Positions 24,617 through 33,383 of a DNA stretch of 64,000 nt are shown here, one piece after another. A program made the translations under genes and the position numbers. The notes under the pieces were generated by a model. That model was not told the DNA's origin, made no database searches, and worked only from the letters and a program-made list of their open reading frames with translations. The stretch is from Nannocystis bainbridge (GTDB lineage: Bacteria > Myxococcota_A > Polyangia > Nannocystales > Nannocystaceae), in the NCBI RefSeq assembly GCF_028368995.1, contig NZ_JAQNDL010000004.1, forward strand, positions 690,001-754,000, read 5' to 3'. How positions within the stretch are numbered: the first letter of the stretch is position 1; every line of letters begins with the position of its first letter.

Positions 24617-25192
24617 TCAGGGCGCGGCCCACTCTCGCTTCGGGTCCGCGGGCTTCGGCACCTCGCTGTAGTAGAGCTCGGGCCGAAGCTGCGTGTCGCG
24701 GTCGAGCAGCGCGCCGACGAACCTCTCGATGCGACTCTCGGCCACCTCCATCGGGCTCTGCCGCTCGCTGCCGTCGGTCGTGACGTGGGCGACGCGGCCG
24801 CCCTCGAAGCTCACGCGCATCGGGGTGTCGTATTTGGGGAGGCACGCGCCGAAGCTGGTCGTCAGGTCGGTGAACGTCTCGCCGCTCTGCAGCGTGAGGT
24901 CGTACTCGTGCGGGTTATGGACGTTGCCGCGGCCGCCGTGGCGGCAATGCGTCGCCACCTCGCGCACCTCGGACAGCCAGCGACGGGCGCTGTCGGCGGC
25001 CCCGGGGAGGTACGGGGGAAACAGCGAACCCGGGAAGTAGGGGGCGTCGAAGCGAGCGAGCTGCAGGTCGATCTGCTTGTTGAACAGCTCGACCAGCTGC
25101 GGGTTCGGCAGGTCCCCCGGCATCGGCGGCTGCATGCAGGCCGCGAGCGCGAGGGTCATGGAGAGGGTGCTGTACGTCGCTGCCTTTCGCAT
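24617..25192 (-). CDS. Small lipoprotein of unknown function
   Basis: 191 residues from ATG 25192. The signal MRKAATYSTLSMTLALAAC ends in a lipobox, and a Pro-rich stretch follows (MQPPMPGDLPNPQ). The mature part has no family I recognise; it contains a likely disulfide pair (Cys in EVATHCRHGG and FGACLPK). No spacer of the Thr-rich type is present, unlike its lipoprotein neighbours. It stands alone on the minus strand, convergent with the DUF4215 gene. Confidence 0.72.
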   Translation of the reverse strand: MRKAATYSTLSMTLALAACMQPPMPGDLPNPQLVELFNKQIDLQLARFDAPYFPGSLFPPYLPGAADSARRWLSEVREVATHCRHGGRGNVHNPHEYDLTLQSGETFTDLTTSFGACLPKYDTPMRVSFEGGRVAHVTTDGSERQSPMEVAESRIERFVGALLDRDTQLRPELYYSEVPKPADPKREWAAP

Positions 25193-25434
25193 GGAATTGC
25201 GAGGATAAGGAACGGGGCCGGTCTGCGCCAGTCGGCGAGCGCCGCGACGCGGCGTGCGGGCGTCGGTGCGCGCGCTGCGAGGCGCAGACCGCGAGGCGCG
25301 AGCGTGAGGCGAGATCGTGAGCAGGAGGCGCCTGGCGCCTCGTACGGCGCCGTTTCGCAGCGGCCGGCAGACCGCGCGCCGGGCGAACGAAGAACACTGG
25401 TTCGTCCTTCGCAGTGCGTGGCGCGTGGGCGAGC

Positions 25435-25905
25435 TCAGCCCGGCTCGAGGCAGTAGCCGGAGCCGGCGACCTTGTTGTTCTCGGTCCGGCACTCCTGCCA
25501 CAGGTGCTCGGGCATGCCGTCGTCGAGGACCACGTAGACCGGCGTCGCGCCGTCGGTGAGGGCCATCGAAGGGTTGGCGACGTCGATCGCCACGTCCTCG
25601 GCCTCGGCGGGGTAGAGCGCCTTCTTCGTCATGCCCTCGCCGAGCTTGACGCCGCCCATGTCGGGGTCGCCCTCGTAGAAGCCGACCACCACGCCGGCCG
25701 GCACCGCCGCCTGGCCGATGTTGCGGACGCGGGCGACGATGCCGTACGGGCCGTCGCAGCGGGGGAAGATGGTGGCGGTCAGGTCGGGCGCCGAGAATTC
25801 GCCCTCGGGCTGGACGTTCTGCCGATAATTGTTGAGACCGTCGGCCTTCCAGTTGGGCGTCTCGGCGACCGGCACGGTGCCGTCCTCGCCGATGTTGGTG
25901 ATGTG
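25435..25905 (-). pseudogene. 3' part of FG-GAP lipoprotein gene split by the mobile element
   Basis: The frame reads HHITNIGEDGTVPVAETPNW, then NNYRQNVQPEGEF, VRNIGQAAVPAGVVVGFYEG and LDDGMPEHLWQECRTENN. It aligns end-to-end with the last ~150 residues of the intact paralogue at 7291-9648 (from YHVTNVAEDGTIPA on). It has no start or signal and breaks exactly where the 5' portion at 56.7-58.8 kb stops. Joined at the 11-bp core, the two parts give one frame of about 840 codons. It is probably not translated now. Confidence 0.88.
25895..25905. other. Left attachment-site core (attL)
   Basis: TTGGTGATGTG. To its left the host lipoprotein gene continues in frame; to its right the sequence no longer matches the paralogue. 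The right junction core differs by one base (A for G at the ninth position). Confidence 0.75.
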
Positions 25906-26106
25906 GTGTACAGCCAGCTCTAGACCCCCCTACTGGCTGTTCTACAAGGGGTGTCTCGGAAAACGCCAGAATCGCGACAAAATCGAGACGATTTTTCGAG
26001 ACAACCAGGGGATCGCGCCGTCGCGCATCAGGGGCTCCAAGGCACCCCAGACCTCCCGCTTGACCAAGCTTTCAGTCCGCCGGCCGCCGGACCGACGAGA
26101 CAAGCG
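25895..26106. repeat. Element left-end repeat, copy 1
   Basis: A 212-bp segment closely similar to 27814-28026. It begins with the core and then has an inverted repeat ACAGCCAG (25910-25917) / CTGGCTGT (25933-25940). TCGAGAC repeats follow at 25983-25989 and 25996-26002, with an inverse GTCTCG nearby (25953-25958), and then ~120 bp of nearly identical GC-rich sequence. The layout resembles the integrase core and arm-binding region of an integrative element. Confidence 0.8.
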
Positions 26107-26178
26107 CTGCCGCGACGGGGCACCCCTCAGGCCGGTGGCGGCTTGATTGCGGGCGCAGCGGCGCCTACGGTCGGGGTG

Positions 26179-26664
26179 ATGACGACAGCAACGTATACGC
26201 ATGTCACGACGACCCTGATCGAAGCGCCGGTTGAGGTGGTGTGGTCGCAGGTCCGCGACCTGCTCGTGCTGGTCCGGATGGTCTTCGGCACGAAGCTCGA
26301 CGAGTACTACACGCGCGGGTGGATCGAAGGCGGCTCGGTGGACCGCGTGCCGGCGGCGCTCGCGTTCTGCCTGCGATCGGGCGGGCCGGAGATGGTCGTG
26401 GAGGGGGTCGGCCGCTCGGACCGCGAGTACCTGCTGCAGTACTGCACCCGCGGGCGGGTGATGCTCGTGGCCGACTACTTCGGCGAGCTCCGGCTGATCC
26501 CGACGACGCACCCGGCGGACTGGACGGTCATGGTCCACAAGCGGGAGTTCTCGGTGCTCGACGGCACGGCCAGCGACTACGCGGCGCAGATGGTGGCGGG
26601 GATGGTCGACTTCATGAACGGCGAGGCGGAGGCGATGCGGGACGCGTTCACGCCGAAGTCGTAG
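26179..26664 (+). CDS. SRPBCC/START-like lipid-binding domain protein
   Basis: 161 residues from ATG 26179. The pattern TTTLIEAPVEVVWSQVRDLL at the start is the first strand and helix of the SRPBCC fold, and a long C-terminal helix (ASDYAAQMVAGMVDFMNGEAEAM) closes the cavity. Members bind hydrophobic ligands or act as polyketide cyclases. The exact ligand is unknown. It sits alone between the two element left ends and may be cargo of the smaller, left element. Confidence 0.72.
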   Translation: MTTATYTHVTTTLIEAPVEVVWSQVRDLLVLVRMVFGTKLDEYYTRGWIEGGSVDRVPAALAFCLRSGGPEMVVEGVGRSDREYLLQYCTRGRVMLVADYFGELRLIPTTHPADWTVMVHKREFSVLDGTASDYAAQMVAGMVDFMNGEAEAMRDAFTPKS

Positions 26665-26930
26665 GCGTGATGGTCTGAGGAGTCCGACCACTTCAGCTTC
26701 GCAAAGTTCGTCGTCGAGAAGTTGAACAAGTACAGCGAGTCCAAGCCTCCTGGCCACGCCTCTCCTCTACCAGATCTCAGGTCCGTTGCAGCTCAGCCGA
26801 GGCAGTACACTTGGGGCAGGGTACAATCTGACACCCGGCCGAGACTCTCCAAGTGATTGAGACCGGCCAAGCACAGCAGTCCTGAGGGGCTCCGACCGAG
26901 TGACCTACCGAGGAAGTGGCGCTCGATGCT

Positions 26931-27446
26931 TCAGTAGGCTTCGTCGCGCGCGGACGTCCACGTTTCCCAGGTCAGCCCGACGACGAGGTGGTCGAGCAGC
27001 CGCGCGTCGGCGACCTCGAACTCGAGGATCTGCACCATGTGCAAATCGCGGAACGCGGGGGGCTTGGGGCCGCCGCTGTTGTTCTGTGCGTGCCACGCCG
27101 CGGCCTTCTCGAAGTTCGCGTTGCTGAGCTCGGTGATCCGGACGATCTCCGCCTCGGCGCTCTCGATGAGCTGCTCGTTGAACGCCTCGTCGTGGTTCGC
27201 CTGGAGCCCTTCGGAGTACGCGACGAGGCGCGCGGGGGCGCGGGCCGCGAGCTTCGTCGCGCTCTTCTTCGTCTGGTTCGTGTCCTTGTAGCTGTCGCGC
27301 AGCGCGTGGTGCGCGTCGGCGAGGAGCTGGAGCCCGAGGCACTTGTTGGCGGGCACCTCGGGGTACTGAAAGTTCAGGAGGAGCACCCGCGCGCGAACGG
27401 TGCGCTCCTCGAGGGCCTCGATGGTGATCTCGTAGGTCGCGCTCAT
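26931..27446 (-). CDS. Uncharacterised protein
   Basis: 171 residues from ATG 27446. Soluble and largely helical (for example KKSATKLAARAPARLVAYSEGLQ), with conserved-looking aromatic and acidic positions at the C-terminus (VVGLTWETWTSARDEAY). No family recognised; no signal or membrane segment. It lies within the left element segment, convergent with the SRPBCC gene. Confidence 0.6.
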   Translation of the reverse strand: MSATYEITIEALEERTVRARVLLLNFQYPEVPANKCLGLQLLADAHHALRDSYKDTNQTKKSATKLAARAPARLVAYSEGLQANHDEAFNEQLIESAEAEIVRITELSNANFEKAAAWHAQNNSGGPKPPAFRDLHMVQILEFEVADARLLDHLVVGLTWETWTSARDEAY

Positions 27447-27813
27447 CCGAGGGCCTGTACCAGAGACGGCGCGGACGACGCGAGTTCAAAATTCCGAGAC
27501 CCCCAGTGAGCGAGCGTACTCGCCAAGCGCGACGTGTGGCTCACGTCGTGGCGCGCGGGATTCGATGCGGCCCGCGCCCCTGTTGCGTCTGCAGCGGGTC
27601 GTGGACGCATCGCAGTAACGCAGCTACTGCCCCGCGCGGACGTCGGTCCGCACCGCATGTTGTCGTGGTATCAGCACGCGATCCTTGCCCATCGTCGCCA
27701 CATCTCACCCTAGCGGCGTTCGGCGCTGGCTGATACTAGCCGATTCCACTTCCACGAGAAGGCGCCAAAAGGTGCACTTGGACGGCGTTCAGGCGGCTGC
27801 CTGAAGCCGAGAT
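27447..27813. other. Intergenic between left element segment and second left end
   Basis: 367 bp without a recognisable gene. It should contain the right end of the smaller element, if one survives. I see no clear match to the right end at 56.6-56.7 kb apart from a GTGCAC shared by chance-level similarity. Confidence 0.35.
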
Positions 27814-28026
27814 TTGGTGATGTGGTGTACAAGCCCAGCTAGACCCACATACGGGCTTGTTTGCGAGGTGTTGTCTCGAAAACTGCCCGGATCGCGACAA
27901 ATTCGAGACGAATTTTCGAGACATCCGGGGGATCGCGCCGTCGCGCATCAGGGCCTCCAAGGCACCCTGGACCTCCCGCTTGACCAAGCTTTCAGGCCGC
28001 CGGCCGCCGGACCGACGAGACAAGCG
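27814..28026. repeat. Element left-end repeat, copy 2, with core site
   Basis: Close copy of 25895-26106, starting with TTGGTGATGTG (27814-27824). The first inverted repeat is ACAAGCCC (27829-27836) / GGGCTTGT (27853-27860), which differs from copy 1 in both arms but still pairs, indicating selection for the palindrome. TGTCTCGAAAA (27872-27882) and TTTTCGAGACA (27913-27923) form an exact 11-bp inverted repeat. On the minus strand both copies are open and read ESLVKREV.GALE.LMRDGAIP, so a short conserved peptide is also possible. Confidence 0.8.
27871..27884 (-). promoter_or_regulatory. Integrase arm-type site, left
   Basis: TTGTCTCGAAAACT, identical as an inverse to AGTTTTCGAGACAA at 56618-56631 near the right end. 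Its position ~50 bp inside the core fits a tyrosine-recombinase arm site. Binding is inferred. Confidence 0.5.
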
Positions 28027-28183
28027 GAACGGGAACGTCGGCGCGCAGCGCCGAGCGACGGGCGACATCACACTGCCGGCGAAATTGCGTGACGTGAACC
28101 AGAGGACAGGCGACTCCCTCGTGTCCGTCTCGGTTCACGCCGAGCCCTCGCGTTCCGGCCGACGTGCGCCGAACGTCGCGTAG

Positions 28184-28330
28184 ACCGGCGTCGGCGTCGA
28201 GAACATCCGCTACTACGAGCGCATCGGCCTGTTGGCCGAGCCGGCGCGCACCGCCGCCGGCTACCGTCTGTACGAGCCGGAGCACGTCCGCCGCCTCAAC
28301 TTCATCCGCCAGTCCGCGGGCCGCCGTGAC
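28184..28330 (+). pseudogene. MerR-family regulator fragment
   Basis: The frame reads GVGVENIRYYERIGLLAEPA then RTAAGYRLYEPEHVRRLNFI, the winged helix-turn-helix of MerR regulators (usual form ETIRYYERIGLL...GYRLY...RLRFI). A stop codon lies directly before it (28181) and homology ends after RQSAGR. Metal-responsive MerR genes often accompany metal cassettes, but this piece has no effector domain and no start. Confidence 0.7.
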
Positions 28331-28439
28331 AAGGAACGGGCCCCACGTCGCGGCTGGCCACTCTTTTGCGAATCTCGAGAGGGCGTACCGGCAATGCCGG
28401 TACCCTGTGGAGAGCCGGGGTCAGCCGTCAAGCACATGG

Positions 28440-28836
28440 TCAGCCGACCATCAGCTTGGTCTCCGGGAAGGTCACGTGGGCGCTTCGCGGAGTACCGAGT
28501 CGCCAGTGCCAGCGAGATCGGTCCGACGCGGCCGATGAACATCGTGACGATGATCAGCCACTTGCCGAGCGCGTTGAGCTCGGCCGTGCCGCCGATCGAC
28601 AGGCCCGAGGTAGCGAGCGCGCTCACCGTCTCGAAGGCCGCCTTCTCGAACGCCATGTCATGGCTGGCGAGCAGGGCGAAGCTGACGATGACCGCGACGA
28701 GCGTGGCGATCGTCATGATCGTCGCGGCGCGGTAGACGATGTCGTGCGGGATTGTCCGGCGCAGCAGCAGGGCCCGCGCCTGGTTGCGCGCGAGCGCCGG
28801 GATCGCGGCGAGCACCACCGCGAGGGTCGTGGTCGA
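28440..28836 (-). pseudogene. TrkH/KtrB potassium transporter, C-terminal fragment with frameshift
   Basis: The minus strand reads IPHDIVYRAATIMTIATLVA, then FETVSALATSGLSIGGTAEL and LIIVTMFIGRVGPISLALA. This is the last pore repeat of TrkH/KtrB (filter-like TSGLSIG). A single-base shift near 28480 puts the natural end VTFPETKLMVG into another frame, stopping at 28440-28442. The upstream three quarters are missing: at about 28836 the sequence joins a dapE fragment. Debris of another potassium system lies directly upstream of kdp. Confidence 0.75.
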
Positions 28837-29140
28837 CCGTCCAGCCGTCGCCGGGCGGGACGACGTCGACGTGGCCGAAGAACGCCACGTGAGGCGAACC
28901 GCTGCCGAGGCGCGCCACGAGGTTGTGCACGGTGTGTCCGCTGGCGCCCGCGAAGTCGACGCGCCTGCACGAGAACCCGCGCGCCGCGAGGGCGCGCGAC
29001 GCGACCGTGAGCGCGCCGCCCTCCGCGGGTGTGACGCTCGGGCAACGTAGAAGCGAGGCAGCCAGCGGCAACGGATCGTACGGATCGTCGAGCCTGAGTG
29101 GCTCCACCGGCTGGGGTTCGATCGATGTCGTGATGAGCAT
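28836..29140 (-). pseudogene. DapE-like (M20) desuccinylase, N-terminal fragment
   Basis: From ATG 29140 the frame reads LAASLLRCPSVTPAEGGAL, then LVARLGSGSPHVAFFGHVDV and VPPGDGW. This is the start of succinyl-diaminopimelate desuccinylase with its first metal ligands (GHVDVVPPGD, usual AGHTDVVPPGD). It ends abruptly where the TrkH fragment begins, after roughly 100 of the usual ~375 residues, so it is not functional. Confidence 0.7.
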
Positions 29141-29257
29141 GGCGAACCGAAGGTGCTGCCGGCGAGGTTAAAATGGCGCCAAAAAGCCGCTCGGCCGTTG
29201 GGACGCGGGAGGACTTGCGTGGCGCTCGCCCGGCGCACGAGCGCCGGCATCACTACA

Positions 29258-29276
29258 TTCTTAACCCCTTCTTAAC
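29258..29276. promoter_or_regulatory. Direct repeat, candidate KdpE operator
   Basis: TTCTTAAC occurs at 29258-29265 and 29269-29276, an 11-bp (one helical turn) spacing as in binding sites of OmpR/PhoB-type regulators. It lies ~90 bp upstream of the first kdp small ORF. A related TCTTAAC is at 37372-37378 before the porin gene. Assignment to KdpE is inference. Confidence 0.5.
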
Positions 29277-29367
29277 TCGGCCCGATGCAGCTTCCCGATC
29301 GCGAGGACTGTGCCAGGTGGGGCTCCAGCTCGCCTCCTCACACCGTCCGATTCCGACCCAGGCACCG

Positions 29368-29451
29368 ATGACTGACCTCTTCTTCATCGCCGTCGTACTC
29401 GCGTCGTTCGCGGCCTTCTGGGGCTTCATGCGCTTCCTCGGCCGGCTCTGA
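29368..29451 (+). CDS. Small membrane protein preceding kdpF
   Basis: 27 residues: one hydrophobic helix (FFIAVVLASFAAFWGF) then MRFLGRL. Proteins of this size and layout (a T-D-L start and an R-L end) commonly precede kdpF in proteobacterial kdp operons; their role is not established. It is 17 bp upstream of kdpF on the same strand. Confidence 0.6.
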   Translation: MTDLFFIAVVLASFAAFWGFMRFLGRL

Positions 29452-29468
29452 CAAGGATTCCCGTCCCC

Positions 29469-29561
29469 ATGACCATCATGCACTGGCTCGCCGGCCTCGT
29501 GTCGATCGGCCTCGGCGTCTACCTCCTCGTCGCCCTCCTCGCCCCGGAGAAATTCTCGTGA
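29469..29561 (+). CDS. kdpF: KdpF, small subunit of K+-transporting ATPase
   Basis: 30 residues with a single helix and the end YLLVALLAPEKFS, matching the KdpF pattern (Y-L-x-x-A-L-x-x-P-E-x-F). KdpF stabilises the KdpABC complex in the membrane. Its TGA overlaps the GTG start of kdpA (GTGA at 29558-29561). Confidence 0.85.
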   Translation: MTIMHWLAGLVSIGLGVYLLVALLAPEKFS

Positions 29562-31291
29562 CCGCGCATGCGCTCCTGCTGTGCGGCGTGTACGTCGCCG
29601 TCCTCGTCGCCCTGGCGATCCCCCTCGGGGGCTACTGCGCTCGGGCCCTGGGCGGCGAGGCGACGCTGCTTCAACGTCTGCTCGGCCCGCTCGAGCGCGG
29701 CCTCTATCGCGTCGCCGGCGTCCGACCGAACGACGAGATGCACTGGCGCGACTACACCGTCGCCGTGCTGTGGTTCAACCTGTTCGGCCTGCTCGTCGTG
29801 TACGGCCTGCAGCGGCTGCAGCACCTGCTCCCGCTCAACCCGCAGGAGCTCGGCCCAGTCGCGCCGGACCTCGCCTTCAACACGGCGGTCAGCTTCGCCT
29901 CGAACACCAATTGGCAGGCGTACGGCGGCGAGACGACGCTTAGCTATCTGACGCAGATGGTCGGGTTGACGACGCAGAACTTCGTGTCGGCGGCGACCGG
30001 CATCGCCGTCCTCGCCGCCCTGTCGCGTGCCTTCTCGCGTCGGCGCTCGGAGACGATCGGTAATTTCTGGGCCGACCTGGTCCGTTCGACGCTCTACATC
30101 CTGCTCCCGCTGTCGCTCGTCCTCGCTGTCGCGCTGGCCGCCGACGGCGTGGTGCAGACGCTGGCGCCCGCAGCGGAGGTGGAGCTGATGCGCGCGGCCA
30201 CCGGTCCCGAAGGACAGGTGATCACGCAGCAGACCATCCCGCTCGGCCCCGGCGCCTCGCAGATCGCCATCAAGCAGCTCGGCACCAACGGCGGCGGCTT
30301 CTACAACGTCAACTCCGCGCACCCGCTCGAGAACCCGACGCCGCTGACCAACTTCCTCGAGTGCCTGGCGCTCCTGCTGATCCCGGCGGCGCTGTGCCTG
30401 AGCTTCGGCAAGATCGTGGCGGATCGGCGCCAGGGCTGGGCCGTGTTAGGGGCGATGTTCGCCATCTTCCTGCCGCTGCTCGGGCTCTGCGTCTGGTCCG
30501 AAGGACAGCTCGCGCCGCAGCTCGTCGAGCTCGGCGTCGATCCCTCGGCCGGCAACCTCGAGGGCAAGGAGGTGCGGTTCGGTCCGGCCGCCTCGGCGCT
30601 GTGGGCGACGGCGACCACCGCGGCCTCGAACGGCTCGGTCAACTCGATGCACGACTCGTTCAACCCGCTCGGCGGATTGGTGCCGATGTGGCTCATGCAG
30701 ATCGGCGAGGTCGTGTTCGGCGGCGTCGGCTCGGGGCTCTATGGCATGCTCGTGTTCGCCATCCTGGCGGTGTTCCTCGCCGGCCTGATGGTGGGTCGCA
30801 CACCCGAGTACCTCGGCAAGAAGATCGAGGCCTTCGAGGTCAAGATGGCCGCGCTCGTGGTCCTGCTGCCGTCGGCCGGCGTACTGGTCGGCACCGCGAT
30901 CGCGGTCGCCAGCGCCGCGGGGCGGGCCGGTATCTCGAACCCGGGCATTCACGGGTTCAGCGAGGTGCTGTACGGCTTCTCGTCGGCGTCGAACAACAAC
31001 GGCAGCGCGTTCGCCGGTCTCGGCGCCAACTCGTTCTTCTACAACCTGGCCCTCGGGCTATGCATGCTGATCGGGCGCTACGGCATCATCGTGCCGGTGC
31101 TGGCGCTCGCCGGCGCGCTCGCCCGCAAGCAGACCGTCCCGCCCGGGCCCGGCACGATGCCGACCCATACGCCGCTGTTCGTGTTCCTGCTCGCCGCGAT
31201 CGTCGTGCTGGTCGGTGCATTGACATTCGTGCCCGCGCTCGCGCTCGGGCCGATCGTCGAGCACCTGCAGATGACCGGCACCCACCCCTGA
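29558..31291 (+). CDS. kdpA: KdpA, K+-binding and channel subunit
   Basis: 577 residues from GTG 29558 (MTAHALLLCGVYVAVLVALA). Ten or so hydrophobic segments and the K+ channel-like selectivity blocks are present, including FNTAVSFASNTNWQAYGGE, QLGTNGGGFYNVNSAHPLEN and FSSASNNNGSAFAGL. Length fits the family (550-600). KdpA binds K+ from the periplasm in the high-affinity KdpFABC pump. Translationally coupled to kdpF. Confidence 0.96.
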   Translation: MTAHALLLCGVYVAVLVALAIPLGGYCARALGGEATLLQRLLGPLERGLYRVAGVRPNDEMHWRDYTVAVLWFNLFGLLVVYGLQRLQHLLPLNPQELGPVAPDLAFNTAVSFASNTNWQAYGGETTLSYLTQMVGLTTQNFVSAATGIAVLAALSRAFSRRRSETIGNFWADLVRSTLYILLPLSLVLAVALAADGVVQTLAPAAEVELMRAATGPEGQVITQQTIPLGPGASQIAIKQLGTNGGGFYNVNSAHPLENPTPLTNFLECLALLLIPAALCLSFGKIVADRRQGWAVLGAMFAIFLPLLGLCVWSEGQLAPQLVELGVDPSAGNLEGKEVRFGPAASALWATATTAASNGSVNSMHDSFNPLGGLVPMWLMQIGEVVFGGVGSGLYGMLVFAILAVFLAGLMVGRTPEYLGKKIEAFEVKMAALVVLLPSAGVLVGTAIAVASAAGRAGISNPGIHGFSEVLYGFSSASNNNGSAFAGLGANSFFYNLALGLCMLIGRYGIIVPVLALAGALARKQTVPPGPGTMPTHTPLFVFLLAAIVVLVGALTFVPALALGPIVEHLQMTGTHP

Positions 31292-31303
31292 GATTTCGTC
31301 ATC

Positions 31304-33370
31304 ATGCACTCGCCCAAGCACAAGCCCGCCCGCGGGCCGAGCATCCGTCGCGCCGCCATCGAGGCGTTCACGAAGCTCGATCCCCGGCGCATGGTGCGAA
31401 ACCCGGTCATGTTCGTGGTCGAGGTCGGCAGCGTCCTCACGACCATCCTCGCCGTCCAGGCCCTGGTCGGCGAGGGGGAGGCCCCCTTCGGGTTCATCGC
31501 CGGCGTCGCCGCCTGGCTGTGGTTCACGGTGCTGTTCGCCAACTTCGCCGAGGCGCTTGCCGAGGGCCGCGGCAAGGCGCAGGCCGAGAGCCTGCGCAAG
31601 GCCCGGCAGCACGTGCAGGCGCGCCGGCTGGCCGAGCGCGACCGACACGCCAAGGCCGTGCAAGTGCCGGCAGCGCAGCTCCGCCGTGGCGACCTCGTCC
31701 TCGTGATCGCCGGCGACACAGTTCCCGGCGACGGCGACGTGGTCGAGGGCATCGCCTCCGTCGACGAGAGTGCCGTGACGGGCGAATCAGCGCCGGTCAT
31801 CCGCGAGAGCGGCGGCGACCGCAGCGCCGTCACCGGCGGCACGCGGGTGCTGTCGGACTGGATCATCGTCGAGATCCGCAGCAATCCCGGCGAGACCTTC
31901 CTCGATCGCATGATTGCGATGGTCGAGGGCGCCAAGCGCAAGAAGACGCCGAACGAGATCGCGCTCGACATCTTGCTCGCCGGGCTGTCGCTGGTGTTCT
32001 TGCTCGCCTGCGCGACGCTGTACCCGTTCTCGCTCTACGCGCTCGAGACGCGCGGCCAGGGCGCCCCGGTGCCGATCACCGTGCTCGTCGCGCTGCTCGT
32101 GTGTCTGATCCCGACCACGATCGGCGGACTCCTGTCGGCGATCGGCATCGCCGGTATGGATCGCCTGATCCGCGCCAACGTGATCGCTACGTCGGGGCGC
32201 GCGGTCGAGGCCGCCGGCGACGTCGACGTCCTCCTGCTCGACAAGACCGGCACGATCACGATCGGCAATCGTCAGGCGGTCGAACTGCTGCCGGCGGCGG
32301 GCGTGAAGGTCGAGGTGCTCGCGGAGGCCGCCCAGCTCGCCTCGCTGGCCGACGAGACGCCCGAGGGCCGCAGCATCGTCGTCCTCGCCAAGGAGAAGTA
32401 CGGCCTGCGCCAGCGCGAGCTCGCCAACACCGAGGCGCGCTTCATCGCCTTCACGGCGCACACTCGCATGAGCGGCGTCGATCTCGCCGGTCGCGAGATC
32501 CGCAAGGGCGCCGCCGACGCGATCGGCAAGCACCTCAAAGCCAAGGGCGGCGGTCTGAGCCCCGACATCCAGGCCCTCGTGCAGACGATCGCCAAGAGCG
32601 GCGGGACCCCGCTGGTCGTCTCCGAGGGGTCGAGGGCGCTCGGCGTCGTGCACCTGAAGGACATCGTCAAGGGAGGGATCCGCGAGCGCTTCGCCGAGTT
32701 CCGGCGGATCGGCATCGAGACGATCATGATCACCGGAGACAACCCGCAGACCGCCGGCGCGATCGCGGCGGAGGCCGGGGTCGACAGCTTCCAGGCCGAG
32801 GCCACCCCCGAGACCAAGCTGGCGCTGATCCGCAGCAAGCAGGCGGCCGGTCACCTGGTCGCTATGACCGGCGACGGCACCAACGACGCGCCCGCGCTGG
32901 CGCAGGCCGACGTCGCGGTGGCGATGAACACGGGTACGCAGGCGGCGAAAGAGGCCGGCAACATGGTCGACCTCGACTCCGACCCGACCAAGCTCCTCGA
33001 CATCGTCGAGATCGGCAAGCAGATGCTGATGACCCGCGGGGCGCTGACGACCTTCAGCGTCGCCAACGACGTCGCCAAGTACTTCGCCATCATTCCGGCC
33101 GCCTTCGCGGTGACCTATCCGGATTTGCGCGCGCTCGACCTGATGCACCTGCACTCACCGCAGAGCGCGGTGCTCGCGGCGGTGATCTTCAACGCGATCA
33201 TCATCATCCTGCTGGTGCCGATCGCGCTGCGCGGCGTGAAGGTGCGGCCGCTCCCGGCGGCGGCGCTGCTGCGGCGCAACCTCCTGATCTTCGGGCTCGG
33301 CGGCCTCGTCGCGCCCTTCATCGGGATCAAGCTCATCGACATGGTCATCACGACCGTCGGCGTCGCCTGA
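31304..33370 (+). CDS. kdpB: KdpB, P-type ATPase subunit
   Basis: 688 residues. P-type hallmarks: TGES at 159-162 in the actuator domain, the phosphorylated Asp313 in DKTGTIT, GDGTNDAPAL at the hinge, and the KdpB-type membrane motif CLIPTTIGGLLSAIG. It hydrolyses ATP to drive K+ uptake through KdpA. 12 bp after kdpA. No missing catalytic residue was seen. Confidence 0.97.
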   Translation: MHSPKHKPARGPSIRRAAIEAFTKLDPRRMVRNPVMFVVEVGSVLTTILAVQALVGEGEAPFGFIAGVAAWLWFTVLFANFAEALAEGRGKAQAESLRKARQHVQARRLAERDRHAKAVQVPAAQLRRGDLVLVIAGDTVPGDGDVVEGIASVDESAVTGESAPVIRESGGDRSAVTGGTRVLSDWIIVEIRSNPGETFLDRMIAMVEGAKRKKTPNEIALDILLAGLSLVFLLACATLYPFSLYALETRGQGAPVPITVLVALLVCLIPTTIGGLLSAIGIAGMDRLIRANVIATSGRAVEAAGDVDVLLLDKTGTITIGNRQAVELLPAAGVKVEVLAEAAQLASLADETPEGRSIVVLAKEKYGLRQRELANTEARFIAFTAHTRMSGVDLAGREIRKGAADAIGKHLKAKGGGLSPDIQALVQTIAKSGGTPLVVSEGSRALGVVHLKDIVKGGIRERFAEFRRIGIETIMITGDNPQTAGAIAAEAGVDSFQAEATPETKLALIRSKQAAGHLVAMTGDGTNDAPALAQADVAVAMNTGTQAAKEAGNMVDLDSDPTKLLDIVEIGKQMLMTRGALTTFSVANDVAKYFAIIPAAFAVTYPDLRALDLMHLHSPQSAVLAAVIFNAIIIILLVPIALRGVKVRPLPAAALLRRNLLIFGLGGLVAPFIGIKLIDMVITTVGVA

Positions 33371-33383
33371 GGAGGACACGAGC

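Noticed and set aside
26671..26856. Open frame with protein-like text (SDHFSFAKFVVEKLNKYSES).
   Set aside because: It has no start codon or ribosome site and a stop directly before it; it may be a gene scrap, but there is not enough to assign.
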